Shown here: positions 44,601-53,129 of the stretch, piece by piece
Layout: every line of letters begins with the position of its first letter
Position numbering within the stretch: position 1 is the first letter of the stretch
Assembly: GCA_937980205.1 (NCBI GenBank)
Contig: CALJKW010000020.1
Span: forward strand, 12,311-76,310
Source of the DNA: an uncultured Myxococcales bacterium
Lineage (GTDB): Bacteria; Myxococcota; Myxococcia; Myxococcales; Myxococcaceae
Direction of reading: 5' to 3'
Length of the DNA: 64,000 nt
Made by a program: the position numbers and the translations under genes
The notes under the pieces: model-generated
Told to the model about the DNA's origin: nothing
What the model saw: the letters and a program-made list of their open reading frames with translations, nothing else
The model's database searches: none

Positions 44601-47214
44601 CCAGCTGCTCGCGCGCCTGCGCAAGGAGCTCGGCGTCGATCTCTCGTTCCGGAAGATCTTCGAGGCCCCGACGCTCGAGAAGCTGAGCGCCCTCGTCGAC
44701 GCCGCGAAGGGGCAGGAGCCGGCGCCGGCGGTCGCTCCGATCCCCAGGCACGCGGGGCCCGCTCCGCTGTCGATTCACCAGGAGCGCCTCTGGCTGCTCG
44801 AGGAGATGGACCCCGCACAGAAGCTCGTGCACTCGCTGCCCGCCGCGTGGCGCCTCAAAGGGCCGCTCGACGTCGAGCTCCTGCAGAAGGCCATCGACCT
44901 GCTCGCCGCGCGGCAGGCGTCGCTGCGCACCGCCATTCGCGTGGTCGACGGCACCCCGATGCAGGTGGTCCTCCCCGATCGCCGCCTCATCATGGAGCGC
45001 ATCGACCTGAGCGCCTTCTCCGCCGCGGAGCAGGACAAGAAGGTGGCCGACCTGCTCGACGCCATGATGTCGAGGGAGTTCGACCTCGCCAACGACGTGC
45101 TCGTGCGCAACGTGCTCGTGAAGCTCGCGGCCGACGACCACGCGCTGCTCACCACGCGCCACAACATCATCTGGGACGGCTGGTCGTTCGACCTCTTCCT
45201 GAAGCAGACGGCAGAGCTCTACGCCGCGCTGAAGGAAGGCAAGCCGGCAGCGCTCGGCGAGCTGCCCGTCTCGTACACCGACTTCTCCGCCTGGCACCGC
45301 AAGTGGCTCGAGGGGCCCGAGGTCGCCCGGCAGGTGCAGTTCTGGCGCGAGAAGCTGCAGGGCAAGCCGAACCCGCTCGAGCTGCCGACCGATCGCCCGC
45401 GACAGGGCAGCCGCTCGCACGCCGGCGCGAACGAGGGCGCCGAGCTCTCCCGCGAGCAGGGCGACGCGGTGAACGCGTTCGCGCTCTCGCACAAGGCGAC
45501 GACGTTCATGGTGCTGTTCAGCGCGTACGTGACGCTGCTGCACCGCTACACGGGGCAGACCGACATCGTCATCGGCACGCCGGTGCGCGCGCGGACGCGG
45601 ACGGAGCTGGAAGACGTGATGGGCGTGTTCACGAACGCGGTGCTGCTGCGCGTGCGCCTCGACCCTCGGTGGACGTTCCTCGAGCTGCTCGAGCACGTGC
45701 GCGAGCTGACGCTCGACGCCTTCGGGAACCAGGACATGCCGATGGAGCTGCTCGGTCCACAGGCTCCGATGGTGCGCGCGTTCTTCTCGCTGCAGGAGGC
45801 GCGCACGAGGCCGCCGCGCATGGCCGACGTGGAGGTGGCCCAGTTCCACGCGAAGCCGCCCAGCGCGGCGAACGAGCTGATGCTGTGGACGATGGAGACG
45901 CGCTCGTCGCTGCTCTTGATGCTCAACTACTCGACCGACCTGTTCGACGCGGCCACGATTCAGCGGTTCCTCGAGCAGATGAAGACGGTGACCATCGAGG
46001 CGCTGAGAGACCCGAAGCGGCCGCTCAAGCACTTCCCGCTGATGCCGGACGACGAGCAGCGCCGCATCGCGCAGTTCGCGCTGGGGCAGGGCGGCTCGGT
46101 CGAGACCGCGCTGGGTCTGCCGCCGTCGGACCTCGCGAAGTTGAACGAGGCGCTGCGCGAGGGCATCGCCATCACCGACCGCTGGGTCGCCGCGACCGAG
46201 ACGAAGTGGCTCGAGCTGCTCGACGACGGCGTCGCCGTCGGCCAGGCCATCTGCCTCGGCGTTCCGTCGCGGTACCTGCGCGAGACGCTGCTCAAGGCCA
46301 TTCCCAACGCGTGGGCCGTCTTCGTGCCGCCCGAGCTCGGCCGGCCCATCGCGGTGACCCGCCTCTCGGCCACCGATTCGCGGCGGCTCGCCGGCGCCGT
46401 GCTGCCCGGCGTCGACGCCCGCGTCGTCGACTCGAACGGAGAGCTCTGCCCGATCGGCGTGTGGGGTGAGCTGAAGGTGGGCGACGTCTCGACGCAGCAG
46501 CGCGTGCGCTGGCTGAACGACGGAGCGCTCGAGCTGAGCGGCCGCACCGACGGCCGGTGGGAGATCGACGGCCAGCTCGCCGACCCGATGGCGCTGCGCA
46601 AGGCGCTCGAAGAGCACCCGGCGGTCGCGCACGCCGCGCCGGTGTTCACCGAAGACGCGACCGGCAAGCGCACGGTGGTCACGTTCTTCACCGTGAAGCG
46701 CGGCGAGCCGTTCACCGAGACGGAGCTGCGGAAGAAGGTGCGCGCGGTGCTGCCTCCGGCGTTCGTGCCGCGGCGCTTCGTCGAGCTCGACGAGATGCCG
46801 CTGACGGCCGCCGGCGGCATCGACTACGAGCGCCTGCCGCCGCCGTTCCCCAAGGGCGAGCGCGCCGAGACGGTCGCGCCGCGCAGCGAGGCCGAGCGCA
46901 GGGTCGCCGCGCGCTGGCTCGAGGCGCTGCGCCTGCCGTTCGTGTCGGTCTACGACAACTTCTTCGACTCGGGCGGCCACTCGCTGCTCGCGCTGCAGGT
47001 GATCGAGAAGCTGTTCCAGGACACCGGCGTGCGCGTGTCTCCGCGGCTGATGCTGCTCGGCACGCTCGAGGCCGTCGCCGCTGCCATCGACGGCAGCGCG
47101 TCGGTGAAGACGGTGCACCCGCCGGCGTCGGCGCCGCGCCCGTCGGTGCCGCTGCAGCAGCCGTCTCCCGCGAGCGGCCTGTTCGGGAAGCTCAAAGATC
47201 TGGTGAAGGGCTGA
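41611..47214 (+). CDS. Non-ribosomal peptide synthetase, C-A-T-C*-A*-T with decayed second module
   Basis: Synthetase of 1867 residues; ATG 41611 has a ribosome site GGAGG six bases upstream. Module 1 is complete and closely resembles module 1 of the gene at 34298: HHVVVDG at 144, TSGSTGKPKG at 613, NGYGPTET, carrier Ser993; its pocket residues are the same as that A1. Module 2 is abnormal. The C-domain motif reads HNIIWDG at 1184, so the second, catalytic His is Asn1185. The region from about 1491 to 1750 keeps only the C-terminal end of an A domain (GVWGELKVGD, DGALELSGRTDG); there is no TSGSTG, no YGPTE, and the catalytic Lys is replaced in GGIDYERLP (Gly1736). The last carrier is intact, with Ser1791. 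No thioesterase. Confidence 0.95.
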   Translation: MGSESFDPFAGPQIVATVPSTESQREVWTASQIGLEATLAYNESVSIALSGPLDVSALERALAELVRRHEVLRSTLSADGLTLVVTDAADVRLQAHDFTGRPEELDALRERAVTEPFDLQKGPLLRAQLARLRADEHVLVLTAHHVVVDGWSTAVIANELARLYSGQELGRAASFVQWGRELLQRRASPEAQADEGYWVTRFGGEAPVLELPTDRPRPPLKTYASLREDFVLDEELVARLKKAGAKERASTFAVLLAGFKALLYRLSGQDDLVVGIPSAGQSIGGYDGLVGHCVNMLPLRTRVNPDETVATFVADVRRTLLDAQSHQLYTMGQLLQKLPIARDPSRLPLISVIFNVDHGLTADAMPFQGLTATLDANPRRYETYDLFLNAVELDGRVKLECQYNTDLFEAATIRRWLGAYQRLLASMTEALEKGAGTVGTLDLVSEEEQRALEAWNASSAVELDPSLTVVDLLEAQARATPQAVAVQCEGRQYTYAELDAKGNAVAARLRELGAGRGKLVGLSIERGVDMVAGVVGVLKSGAGYVPLDPGYPAERLAFMVQDAGIEVLLTQGSVAKELALPARHTVHVEALPASAPPVARDVQPEDVCYVIFTSGSTGKPKGVRVPHRAVVNLLRSVQQTPGLAASDTILAVTTLSFDIAVSEIILPLTVGARIVIATREVASDGGKLLAALRDSKATFLDATPATYRLLLSAGWTGGDLKKCICTGEAMPRDLAVELVKRVPSVWNGYGPTETCVWSTFWEVKAPVGRVLIGKPVANTQCHVLDARRQPVLPGVVGELYLGGRGVSLGYLNRPELTAERFVDGMYKTGDLVRLLPDGNLECLGRNDFQVKLRGFRIELQEIEDALTQHPAVRQAACVVREVKPGDPRLLGYLVLQPGQTVSDADVRAHLKKTLPDYMVPQNLVRLERMPLSPAGKIDRKALPDPDLGAAPSGDDFVAPRTDTEATLASLWQDVLGVGRVGALDDFFALGGHSLLASQLLARLRKELGVDLSFRKIFEAPTLEKLSALVDAAKGQEPAPAVAPIPRHAGPAPLSIHQERLWLLEEMDPAQKLVHSLPAAWRLKGPLDVELLQKAIDLLAARQASLRTAIRVVDGTPMQVVLPDRRLIMERIDLSAFSAAEQDKKVADLLDAMMSREFDLANDVLVRNVLVKLAADDHALLTTRHNIIWDGWSFDLFLKQTAELYAALKEGKPAALGELPVSYTDFSAWHRKWLEGPEVARQVQFWREKLQGKPNPLELPTDRPRQGSRSHAGANEGAELSREQGDAVNAFALSHKATTFMVLFSAYVTLLHRYTGQTDIVIGTPVRARTRTELEDVMGVFTNAVLLRVRLDPRWTFLELLEHVRELTLDAFGNQDMPMELLGPQAPMVRAFFSLQEARTRPPRMADVEVAQFHAKPPSAANELMLWTMETRSSLLLMLNYSTDLFDAATIQRFLEQMKTVTIEALRDPKRPLKHFPLMPDDEQRRIAQFALGQGGSVETALGLPPSDLAKLNEALREGIAITDRWVAATETKWLELLDDGVAVGQAICLGVPSRYLRETLLKAIPNAWAVFVPPELGRPIAVTRLSATDSRRLAGAVLPGVDARVVDSNGELCPIGVWGELKVGDVSTQQRVRWLNDGALELSGRTDGRWEIDGQLADPMALRKALEEHPAVAHAAPVFTEDATGKRTVVTFFTVKRGEPFTETELRKKVRAVLPPAFVPRRFVELDEMPLTAAGGIDYERLPPPFPKGERAETVAPRSEAERRVAARWLEALRLPFVSVYDNFFDSGGHSLLALQVIEKLFQDTGVRVSPRLMLLGTLEAVAAAIDGSASVKTVHPPASAPRPSVPLQQPSPASGLFGKLKDLVKG

Positions 47215-47236
47215 CGTTCCACGCTGTACTCGGGGC

Positions 47237-49883
47237 GTGCGCCTACGCCCTGCGGTGGCCGTCCTCCTCCTCATCGGCTGTTCTCCCGGTTCCTCGCAGT
47301 GCATCGAAGGCGCGCAGTCCGAGTGCGCCTGCCCTGGAGGCGTGAAGGGCGTGCAGCTGTGCCTCGCCGGTGGCACGTTCGACGCGTGTCAGTGCAGCAG
47401 CGGAGGCGGTGCTGGAGGCGCCGGCGGCTCGGCAGGTGGCAGCGCGGGGGGATCCGCAGGCGGCAGCTCCGGTGGATCCGCGGGTGGCTCCGGGGGCGCG
47501 GCCGGCGGTATCGCCGATGCGGGCTGCGTGCCCCAGGTCGAGACCTGCAACGGCAGAGACGACGACTGCGACGGAGCCATCGACGACGGCGCCGCATGGG
47601 GCGATCTTGGCGCCCCCTGCCTGGCGGGGAGCGGCGCCTGCGCGCGCGCGGGCCTCCGCGTCTGCGACCCGCTGAACGCCGCCGGCCCGACGATCTGTAG
47701 CGCGGCGCCAGGTGACGCGGGCGTCGAGGTCTGTAACGGCTTCGACGACGACTGCGATGGTGTCGTCGATGACGGCGCGTCGTGGAGCGACCTCGGAACG
47801 ACCTGCTTCTCCGGCGTCGGCGCCTGCACGCGACCTGGCGTGCGCGTCTGCGATGTGGCGAACCCCACGGGCGCCACCGTGTGTTCGTCTCCCGCCGGGC
47901 CGACGAGCGCCGAGACCTGCAACGGCCTCGATGACGACTGCGACGGGAACATCGACGAGTCCTGGCCGGAGCGGGGAGATCCGTGCCAGGTCGGCGTCGG
48001 AACATGCCAGCGGTTCGGGCTCCGCGTGTGCGACGCCGCCGGCGCCGCGACGGTCTGCAGCGCCACCGCGGGACCGCCCGGAGTCGAGGTCTGCAACGGC
48101 CTCGATGACGACTGCGACAGCCAGGTGGACGACGGCTTCCTGAACGCCGCGACGGGGAAGTACGACCAGCCGACCGCCTGCGGAAACTGCGCGACCGATT
48201 GCACCGCGGTCAGCCGCCCGAACACGATCGCCTCCTGCAACGCTGCCGGCGCTCCGGTCTGCGCGTTCGCGTGCAGCGCCGGCCACTTTGATCTCGACGG
48301 AGATCCGATCAACGGCTGTGAGCTGCAGCTCGACAGCGGCGCCATCTACGTGTCCTCCAACGGAGCCGACGTGACCAACTGCGGTCGCGGACCTGTGGGG
48401 ACCGGGCCGGGCAATCAACCGTGCCGTACCATCGGCCGCGGCATCACCGAAGCCGTCGCTGCCTCGCGCGCGCGGGTGCTGGTCGCAGCGGGCGCCTACG
48501 CCGAGAGCGTCACCCTCTCGAACGGCGTGAGCGTGCTCGGCGGTCACAACCCTGTCACCTGGCAACGCGACGTCGCCGCGAACCCGACCGTCATCTACGG
48601 CCAGACGCCCTCGGGTCACCGCAAGGCCGTCATCGCCGCCGGCATCACCGCGCTGACGCGCTTCGAGGGCTTCGTCGTGTTCGGTCAGGACGCGAACCCC
48701 GGCGAGAACAGCTACGCAATCTGGGTGAACAACTCGGGCTCCGGCCTGACGCTCACGCAGAACGAGGTCTTCGCCGGCCGCGGCGGCGCAGGCAGCGACG
48801 GCCCCTCGGGCTTGCAGGGCGCGAACGGCGGCAGCGGCGCGGCGGGCTCACCGTCGGCTCAACCCGCGGGGAGCTTCACGTGCGCAGCCACCTGCAGCGG
48901 GCAGACGAATGGAGGCGCCGGCGGTACGAACACCTTCTGCTCGGGCACCAATGGGGGAAGCGGCGGCGCCGCGTTGTGCCCAGACAACGATGCTGCGGTC
49001 AACGCATGCGTCTCTTGCTCACAGCTCGGCTCCAGCGGCCCGAATGGCTCGGGCGCGAACGGCATGGGCAGTGCGCCCGGCGCTGGAGGCGCCGCCGGCT
49101 GTCATCGCCTCGTCGCGGCCGGCTCAGGCTGCCTGGGGTGCAGCGTCGCTCGAGAGGGATCGTGCGCGGCAGAGGGCAACGCGGGTGGTAACGCCGGCAG
49201 CGCGACGTTCGGTGCCGCAGGCCCGGGCTGCACTGCGGTGTCGGGGTCCGTGACGTCGTCCGAGTGGACGCCGGGAACTGCGCAGCCGGGCGGTGTCGGC
49301 GCGCATGGGCCGGGCGGCGGAGGCGGCGGTGCCGGCGCCGGAGTCGAGACCGTCGGGTGCGGGCCCGACTTCAGTGATCGGGGCGCGAGTGGAGGCGGCG
49401 GTGGCGCTGGTGGTTGTGGCGGAGGCTCGGGAGGTCCTGGGCTGTCTGGCCGCGGGAGCTTCGCCATCTTCGTCACCTTCTCCAGCGTCCCGACCAGCGT
49501 GCCGTCCATCACCGGCAACGTGCTGCACCGCGGCCCGGGCGGCCCCGGAGGACGCGGGCGGCAACGGCGGCATCGGTGGAGCAGGAGGAAGCGGGGGCCT
49601 CGGTGGAGCTGTCGCCATGTCGACGCCGTTCGCGGGCCCAGGCGGCAACGGCGGAGCGGGCGCCAACGGCGGCCATGGGGGTGGCGGTGGAGGCGGCTGT
49701 GGTGGACCCTCCTATGGCGTGTTCGTCTCGGGACATGGGGCAGCGAACGTCATGAGCTGGCGCACCGGCAACGTGTTCACGGCAGCGGTCGCGGCCGCGG
49801 GCGGGGCAGGCGGGCTCGCGCCTCCGGGAGCCAACCCAGGTGCGGCGGGCGCTGCCGGCGCGTCGATCGACACCAACTTCTGA
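47237..49883 (+). pseudogene. MopE-like Cys/Asp-repeat lipoprotein, frameshifted near 49550
   Basis: Large surface lipoprotein. GTG 47237 gives RLRPAVAVLLLIGC, a lipobox signal. A Gly/Ser-rich linker precedes four copies of a putative metal-binding motif of the MopE type (CNGRDDDCDG, CNGFDDDCDG, CNGLDDDCDG, CNGLDDDCDS), spaced about 57 residues. Next is a DUF1565/beta-helix-like block (IYVSSNGADVTNCG ... VLVAAGAYAESVTLSNGVSVLGGHN), then a very Gly-rich, Cys-containing half. Around 49547-49552 the Gly-rich reading leaves frame 1 and continues in another frame, ending at 49883 with SIDTNF; frame 1 beyond this point is an Arg-rich run that would invade the DedA gene. One extra G in CGGAGGACG explains it. 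Either a true frameshift or a sequencing error. Confidence 0.75.
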
Positions 49884-49886
49884 GGG

Positions 49887-50471
49887 TCACTTCGACGCGC
49901 TCAGCTTGCCGCGCACGTACAGCCCCACGGCCACCGCGACGACCGCGAGCAGCGCATAGCTGCCGAAGCGCTTCACGTACGGCAGCGCCTCGGCCCCGTA
50001 GCGGTACCCCAGCCACACCATCACCGGCACGAACACGCACGCGGCAGCGCCGTCGGCGATCCAGAACCGCTGCTGCGAGACGCCCATCGAGCCGGAGAGC
50101 AGAAACGTCGGCGCGCGCAGCCCCGGCAGAAAGCGCGCGAGGAAGATCGTCCACGCGCCGTACCGGTCGAAGCGCGCCCGCACCGCGGCGACGCGCGCGG
50201 GAGTGAGCACGGTCTTCAGCTTCGGGTGCTCGATGACCTTCGGGCCGAGCTTCGCGCCGATGCGGAAGAGGATGGTGTCGCCCGCGAACACGCCGAGCAC
50301 GGCGATGGGGACCATCACGAAGAAGAGCCCGTGCCCGGTCGAGCAGATGGTCCCTGCGGTCAGCAGCACGACGTCTTCGGGAATCGGCAGCCCGGTGCCG
50401 GTGCCGGCGAGCAGCAGGAACACCGCGGGGTACGAGAACCGCGAGATCCACTCGATGAGCTGCTCTTCCAC
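49887..50471 (-). CDS. DedA-family membrane protein
   Basis: Integral membrane protein of 194 residues in the DedA/SNARE-associated family, now linked to lipid scrambling such as undecaprenyl phosphate flipping. Motifs are GTGTGLPIPEDVVLLTAG, GDTILFRIGAKLG and FLARFLPGLRAPTFLLSGSMG, which holds the conserved Arg residues and Pro. GTG 50471 is preferred; a TTG at 50510 would add 13 residues and overlap the upstream small gene. Confidence 0.92.
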   Translation of the reverse strand: MEEQLIEWISRFSYPAVFLLLAGTGTGLPIPEDVVLLTAGTICSTGHGLFFVMVPIAVLGVFAGDTILFRIGAKLGPKVIEHPKLKTVLTPARVAAVRARFDRYGAWTIFLARFLPGLRAPTFLLSGSMGVSQQRFWIADGAAACVFVPVMVWLGYRYGAEALPYVKRFGSYALLAVVAVAVGLYVRGKLSASK

Positions 50472-50487
50472 CGTGCGACCGCTTGAA

Positions 50488-50619
50488 TCACTCGCCGTCG
50501 AGCTCTTCAACCTCTTCGTCGCGGAGGATCTCTTCGACGTTCTGCATCACCTCGGCGTAGACGTCGGCGGCGCGCGCCAGCGCTTCGGCGATGCTCGAGG
50601 CGGAGTTGTCGTCGCTCAT
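50488..50619 (-). CDS. Small acidic protein, 43 residues
   Basis: Short gene with ATG 50619 preceded by AAAGAGG eight to ten bases upstream. The product, MSDDNSASSIAEALARAAD followed by VYAEVMQNVEEILRDEEVEELDGE, is helical and strongly acidic. It sits 16 bases before the DedA start and may be co-translated with it. No family is recognised. The ribosome site, length and position make it a plausible real gene. Confidence 0.55.
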   Translation of the reverse strand: MSDDNSASSIAEALARAADVYAEVMQNVEEILRDEEVEELDGE

Positions 50620-50651
50620 GCCTCTTTGGTGACACGAGGCCGTGGAAACGA

Positions 50652-52444
50652 TCACTTCAGCGGGCGCCCGAACTTCGCCTGGTAGCGCTGCTGTAGGTCC
50701 GCACGCGCGGCGTCCATGTGCGTCTGTGCGTACAGCATCGCCAGCCGCCACCACGCGTCCTGATTCGAGTCGTCGAGCGCGATCGCCTTCTTCAAATGTT
50801 CGATCGCCGCGCCGGCCTTCCGCTCGTTCGCGTCGATGATGGCCAGCAGGTAGTGCGCCCGCGCGAGCGAGCCGTCGAGCTGCAGCGCCTTGCCGCACGC
50901 GCCGCGCGCCTCGGCGCTGAAGCCGACCGCAAGCTGCGCCTCGCAAGCGAGCAGCCAGGCGCCGGGCACCTTCGGGTACTGCTTCGTGAGCGCCGCGCCG
51001 CGCTGCCGGGCCTCGGCGGGCTTTCGCGAGCCCAGCGCCGTCCGCGTGAGCTGGCACGCCTCGACGTACGCCGCCTCGTCCTCGGGCGGCATCACCTCGG
51101 GCGTGAGGCCGTACGAGGCGCGCATGCGCGCGGCGGCCTCGAGCATCTCCTGCGCGGGCAACGTCAGCTCGGCGAGGCCGGCCTCCTGCTCGGCGTAGGT
51201 CACGTAGCCCACGCGCAGCAGCGCCTGCGCGAGCTCGGCCTGCTGGTGCGGCTCGCGCTTCGGCGCCGCCGCCGCCCGCTTGCGCGCTTCGAGCGCCGCC
51301 TCGCGAGCACCCGCCGAGTCGTCGGCGTCCGCCCGCGCCCACGCGAGGGAGATGGCCGGGCGTGGATCGTTCTTCGCGACCTCGAGCGCCATCTTGCAGC
51401 GCTCGGCCGCGGTGCCGTCTTTCACCCTCAGCGCCAGGTTGCACGCGAACGTGTGCACGAAGCCGTTCGTCGGGTAGCGCTTCACGAGCGGCAACATCGT
51501 CGCGAGCGCGTCGGCATCTCGCCCTTCGCGCGACTTGCCGACGGCGATGTTGAACAGCTGGCGGTCGGCGTCGCTCAGCGGCCGCTCCTCGACGGCGGGC
51601 GGCGGCGTGCCGGCGTCTGCGCCGCCGAACATCTCGGCGATGCGCTCCTGGGCGCCGCGCGCCAGCACGGTCGGCGGCAGCGAGGTGAGGTGCTTGCCGG
51701 CCTCGGCGCGCCACGCCTCGCGATCGCCGCGAAGGTGCTTCAGCATCAGCTCGATGCTCTTCGCGCCCGCGGCAGAGAAGTCCTTCTGCTCGTCGCTGTA
51801 CGACGGAGCCATGATGAAGGCGGGGTTGCGGTCGTGGATCGCTCCGGCGCAGTGCCCCCACTCGTGGAGGAAGACGACGGCCTCCTGGTGCTCGACGCGC
51901 GCGCGCACCACGGCGGTGCGCTCTTCCATCGAGAGGGCGCGCAGCTCGTTCAAGATGATGTCCGACTGCTCGTGCTGATCGATGCCGCGCAGCACGGCGT
52001 GCTGCCGAACATGTACGCGAGCCCGACGTCTTCGAAGGACGAGGTGAAGATCTGCAGCGACGAGGTGAAGCCGATGACGAGGTCGGCGTCGCCGGTCGGG
52101 TGCTCTGCGCGAAGGTTCTCGAGCAGCGGAGGCAGGACGTCGGAGTCCGGGTGATCCCACGCGCCGACAGCGACGAGCTCGAAGCGGGCGCCGAAGCGAC
52201 CCTCCGCGAGCCGGCTCGCCCGCTCGACGAGCGACCGCACCCGCTGCTCCCAGTGCGGGTTCTGCGACATGTACCGCGAGTCCACCAGCGCGCGGATGCG
52301 CAGGGTGTACTTCGCCGCCGCCTGCGCCGGCGCCGGCGCCGCGAGCTTCGGCGTCATCTTCTGCGCCCAGTCGCGCTGCGCCATCTCCGGCGTGCGCCAC
52401 CAGCCGCACGCGGACAGCATCAAGAGCGCGCAGAGTCGCCTCAT
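50652..52444 (-). pseudogene. HExxH metallopeptidase-like TPR lipoprotein, frameshifted near 52004
   Basis: Composite coding region. ATG 52444 gives MRRLCALLMLSACGWW, a lipoprotein signal, and about 147 codons ending GLAYMFG. The sequence then continues in another frame with QHAVLRGIDQHEQSDIILNEL and AVVFLHEWGHCAGAIHD, which contains the zinc-binding HEWGH, followed by a long TPR-type C-terminus (GYVTYAEQEAGL, NQDAWWRLAMLYAQTHMD) ending at 50652. The two halves fit if one base is missing in TTCGGCAGC around 52002-52006. Intact length would be about 597 residues. Either a genuine inactivating deletion or a sequencing error. Its ATG overlaps the toxin stop by four bases. Confidence 0.72.
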
Positions 52445-52815
52445 ACGGAGAGCACGCGCACGGTGGGAAAGTAGCTTCGCAGCCGTTCCAGATCCTCGAC
52501 ATCGGCGGTGTAGACGACATCGCCGCGGGAAGCTGCAGACGCCATGACGACGGCGTCGACCAGCGTCGAGCCTGGAACTCTGGCCAGAGCCTCCCCGGCG
52601 AGCTTCGCGAGCTCTTCCGTCAGCGGTTCGACGTCGACGCTCGCCAGGATGAGGTCCCGCAGATCGGTGCGTCCCCGCCACCATTCGCCCACCACGTCCG
52701 CGGGCACGGTGATGCGCTGGCCGCGCTGGTGGGCCCGCTCGACGACGTGCTTGATGCGTTGCTTGTTGCGTTCCAGCGCGACCAGCGCACCAGTGTCGAA
52801 GGTGAGCGCGGTCAT
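52441..52815 (-). CDS. vapC: PIN-domain toxin, VapC type
   Basis: Ribonuclease toxin of 124 residues. The PIN acidic site is present: Asp7 in LTFDTGALVALE, Glu44 in DVVGEWW, Asp87 in LVDAVVMASA and Asp105 in YTADVEDLERL. Start ATG 52815 overlaps the stop of the upstream antitoxin by four bases (ATGA), the standard operon layout in which antitoxin precedes toxin. VapC toxins usually cleave initiator tRNA or rRNA; the specific target is not readable. Confidence 0.93.
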   Translation of the reverse strand: MTALTFDTGALVALERNKQRIKHVVERAHQRGQRITVPADVVGEWWRGRTDLRDLILASVDVEPLTEELAKLAGEALARVPGSTLVDAVVMASAASRGDVVYTADVEDLERLRSYFPTVRVLSV

Positions 52816-53093
52816 GCCGCGCGACGTCGCTTCCTCCGCGGCGGGCGGGGCGCGACCACGGCCTGCTCGAGGTCGATCTGACGGGCTGCCTCAGGCGTCA
52901 GCGTCGGCCCGCCCAACATGTCGATGAGACGCTGACGCGCCGCCTGTTGCCCGAGGAACCGGGTCGCATCGGCGATGGCCGCGGAGAGGTTCCCCGCATG
53001 CGCGGCCCTCGCGTACTTCTTGAGCGCAGCGAGCGCGGCCCGCTCGAGCGAGATGCTCACCTTGACGGTCTTGCCTGCGCGGCGGGGGGCCAT
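52812..53093 (-). CDS. vapB: Antitoxin of the VapBC pair
   Basis: Protein of 93 residues. The N-terminal GKTVKVSISLERAALAALKKYARA reads as a ribbon-helix-helix DNA-binding segment, followed by a helical region (NLSAAIADATRFLGQQAARQRLI) and a basic Pro/Arg tail that would wrap the toxin. It starts five bases inside a palindromic operator region (53098-53119), the expected site of autorepression by the toxin-antitoxin complex. Confidence 0.88.
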   Translation of the reverse strand: MAPRRAGKTVKVSISLERAALAALKKYARAAHAGNLSAAIADATRFLGQQAARQRLIDMLGGPTLTPEAARQIDLEQAVVAPRPPRRKRRRAA

Positions 53094-53097
53094 GGGG

Positions 53098-53119
53098 TTG
53101 TGCTACCACGGTAGCACAA
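53098..53119 (-). promoter_or_regulatory. Palindromic operator of the vapBC operon
   Basis: Perfect ten-base arms TTGTGCTACC / GGTAGCACAA around AC, four bases upstream of the antitoxin start codon. Position and symmetry fit the autoregulatory site bound by ribbon-helix-helix antitoxins, and translation from the operator-proximal ATG would also be affected. Inference from position only. Confidence 0.7.
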
Positions 53120-53129
53120 CGTTTGAGCT

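Noticed and set aside
41581..47376. Minus-strand open frame of about 1931 codons across the second NRPS gene
   Set aside because: Shadow of the synthetase; low-complexity translation and no ribosome site.
47400..47520. Repeated GGCAGCGG-like units in the MopE-like gene
   Set aside because: They encode a Gly/Ser linker typical of myxobacterial lipoproteins.
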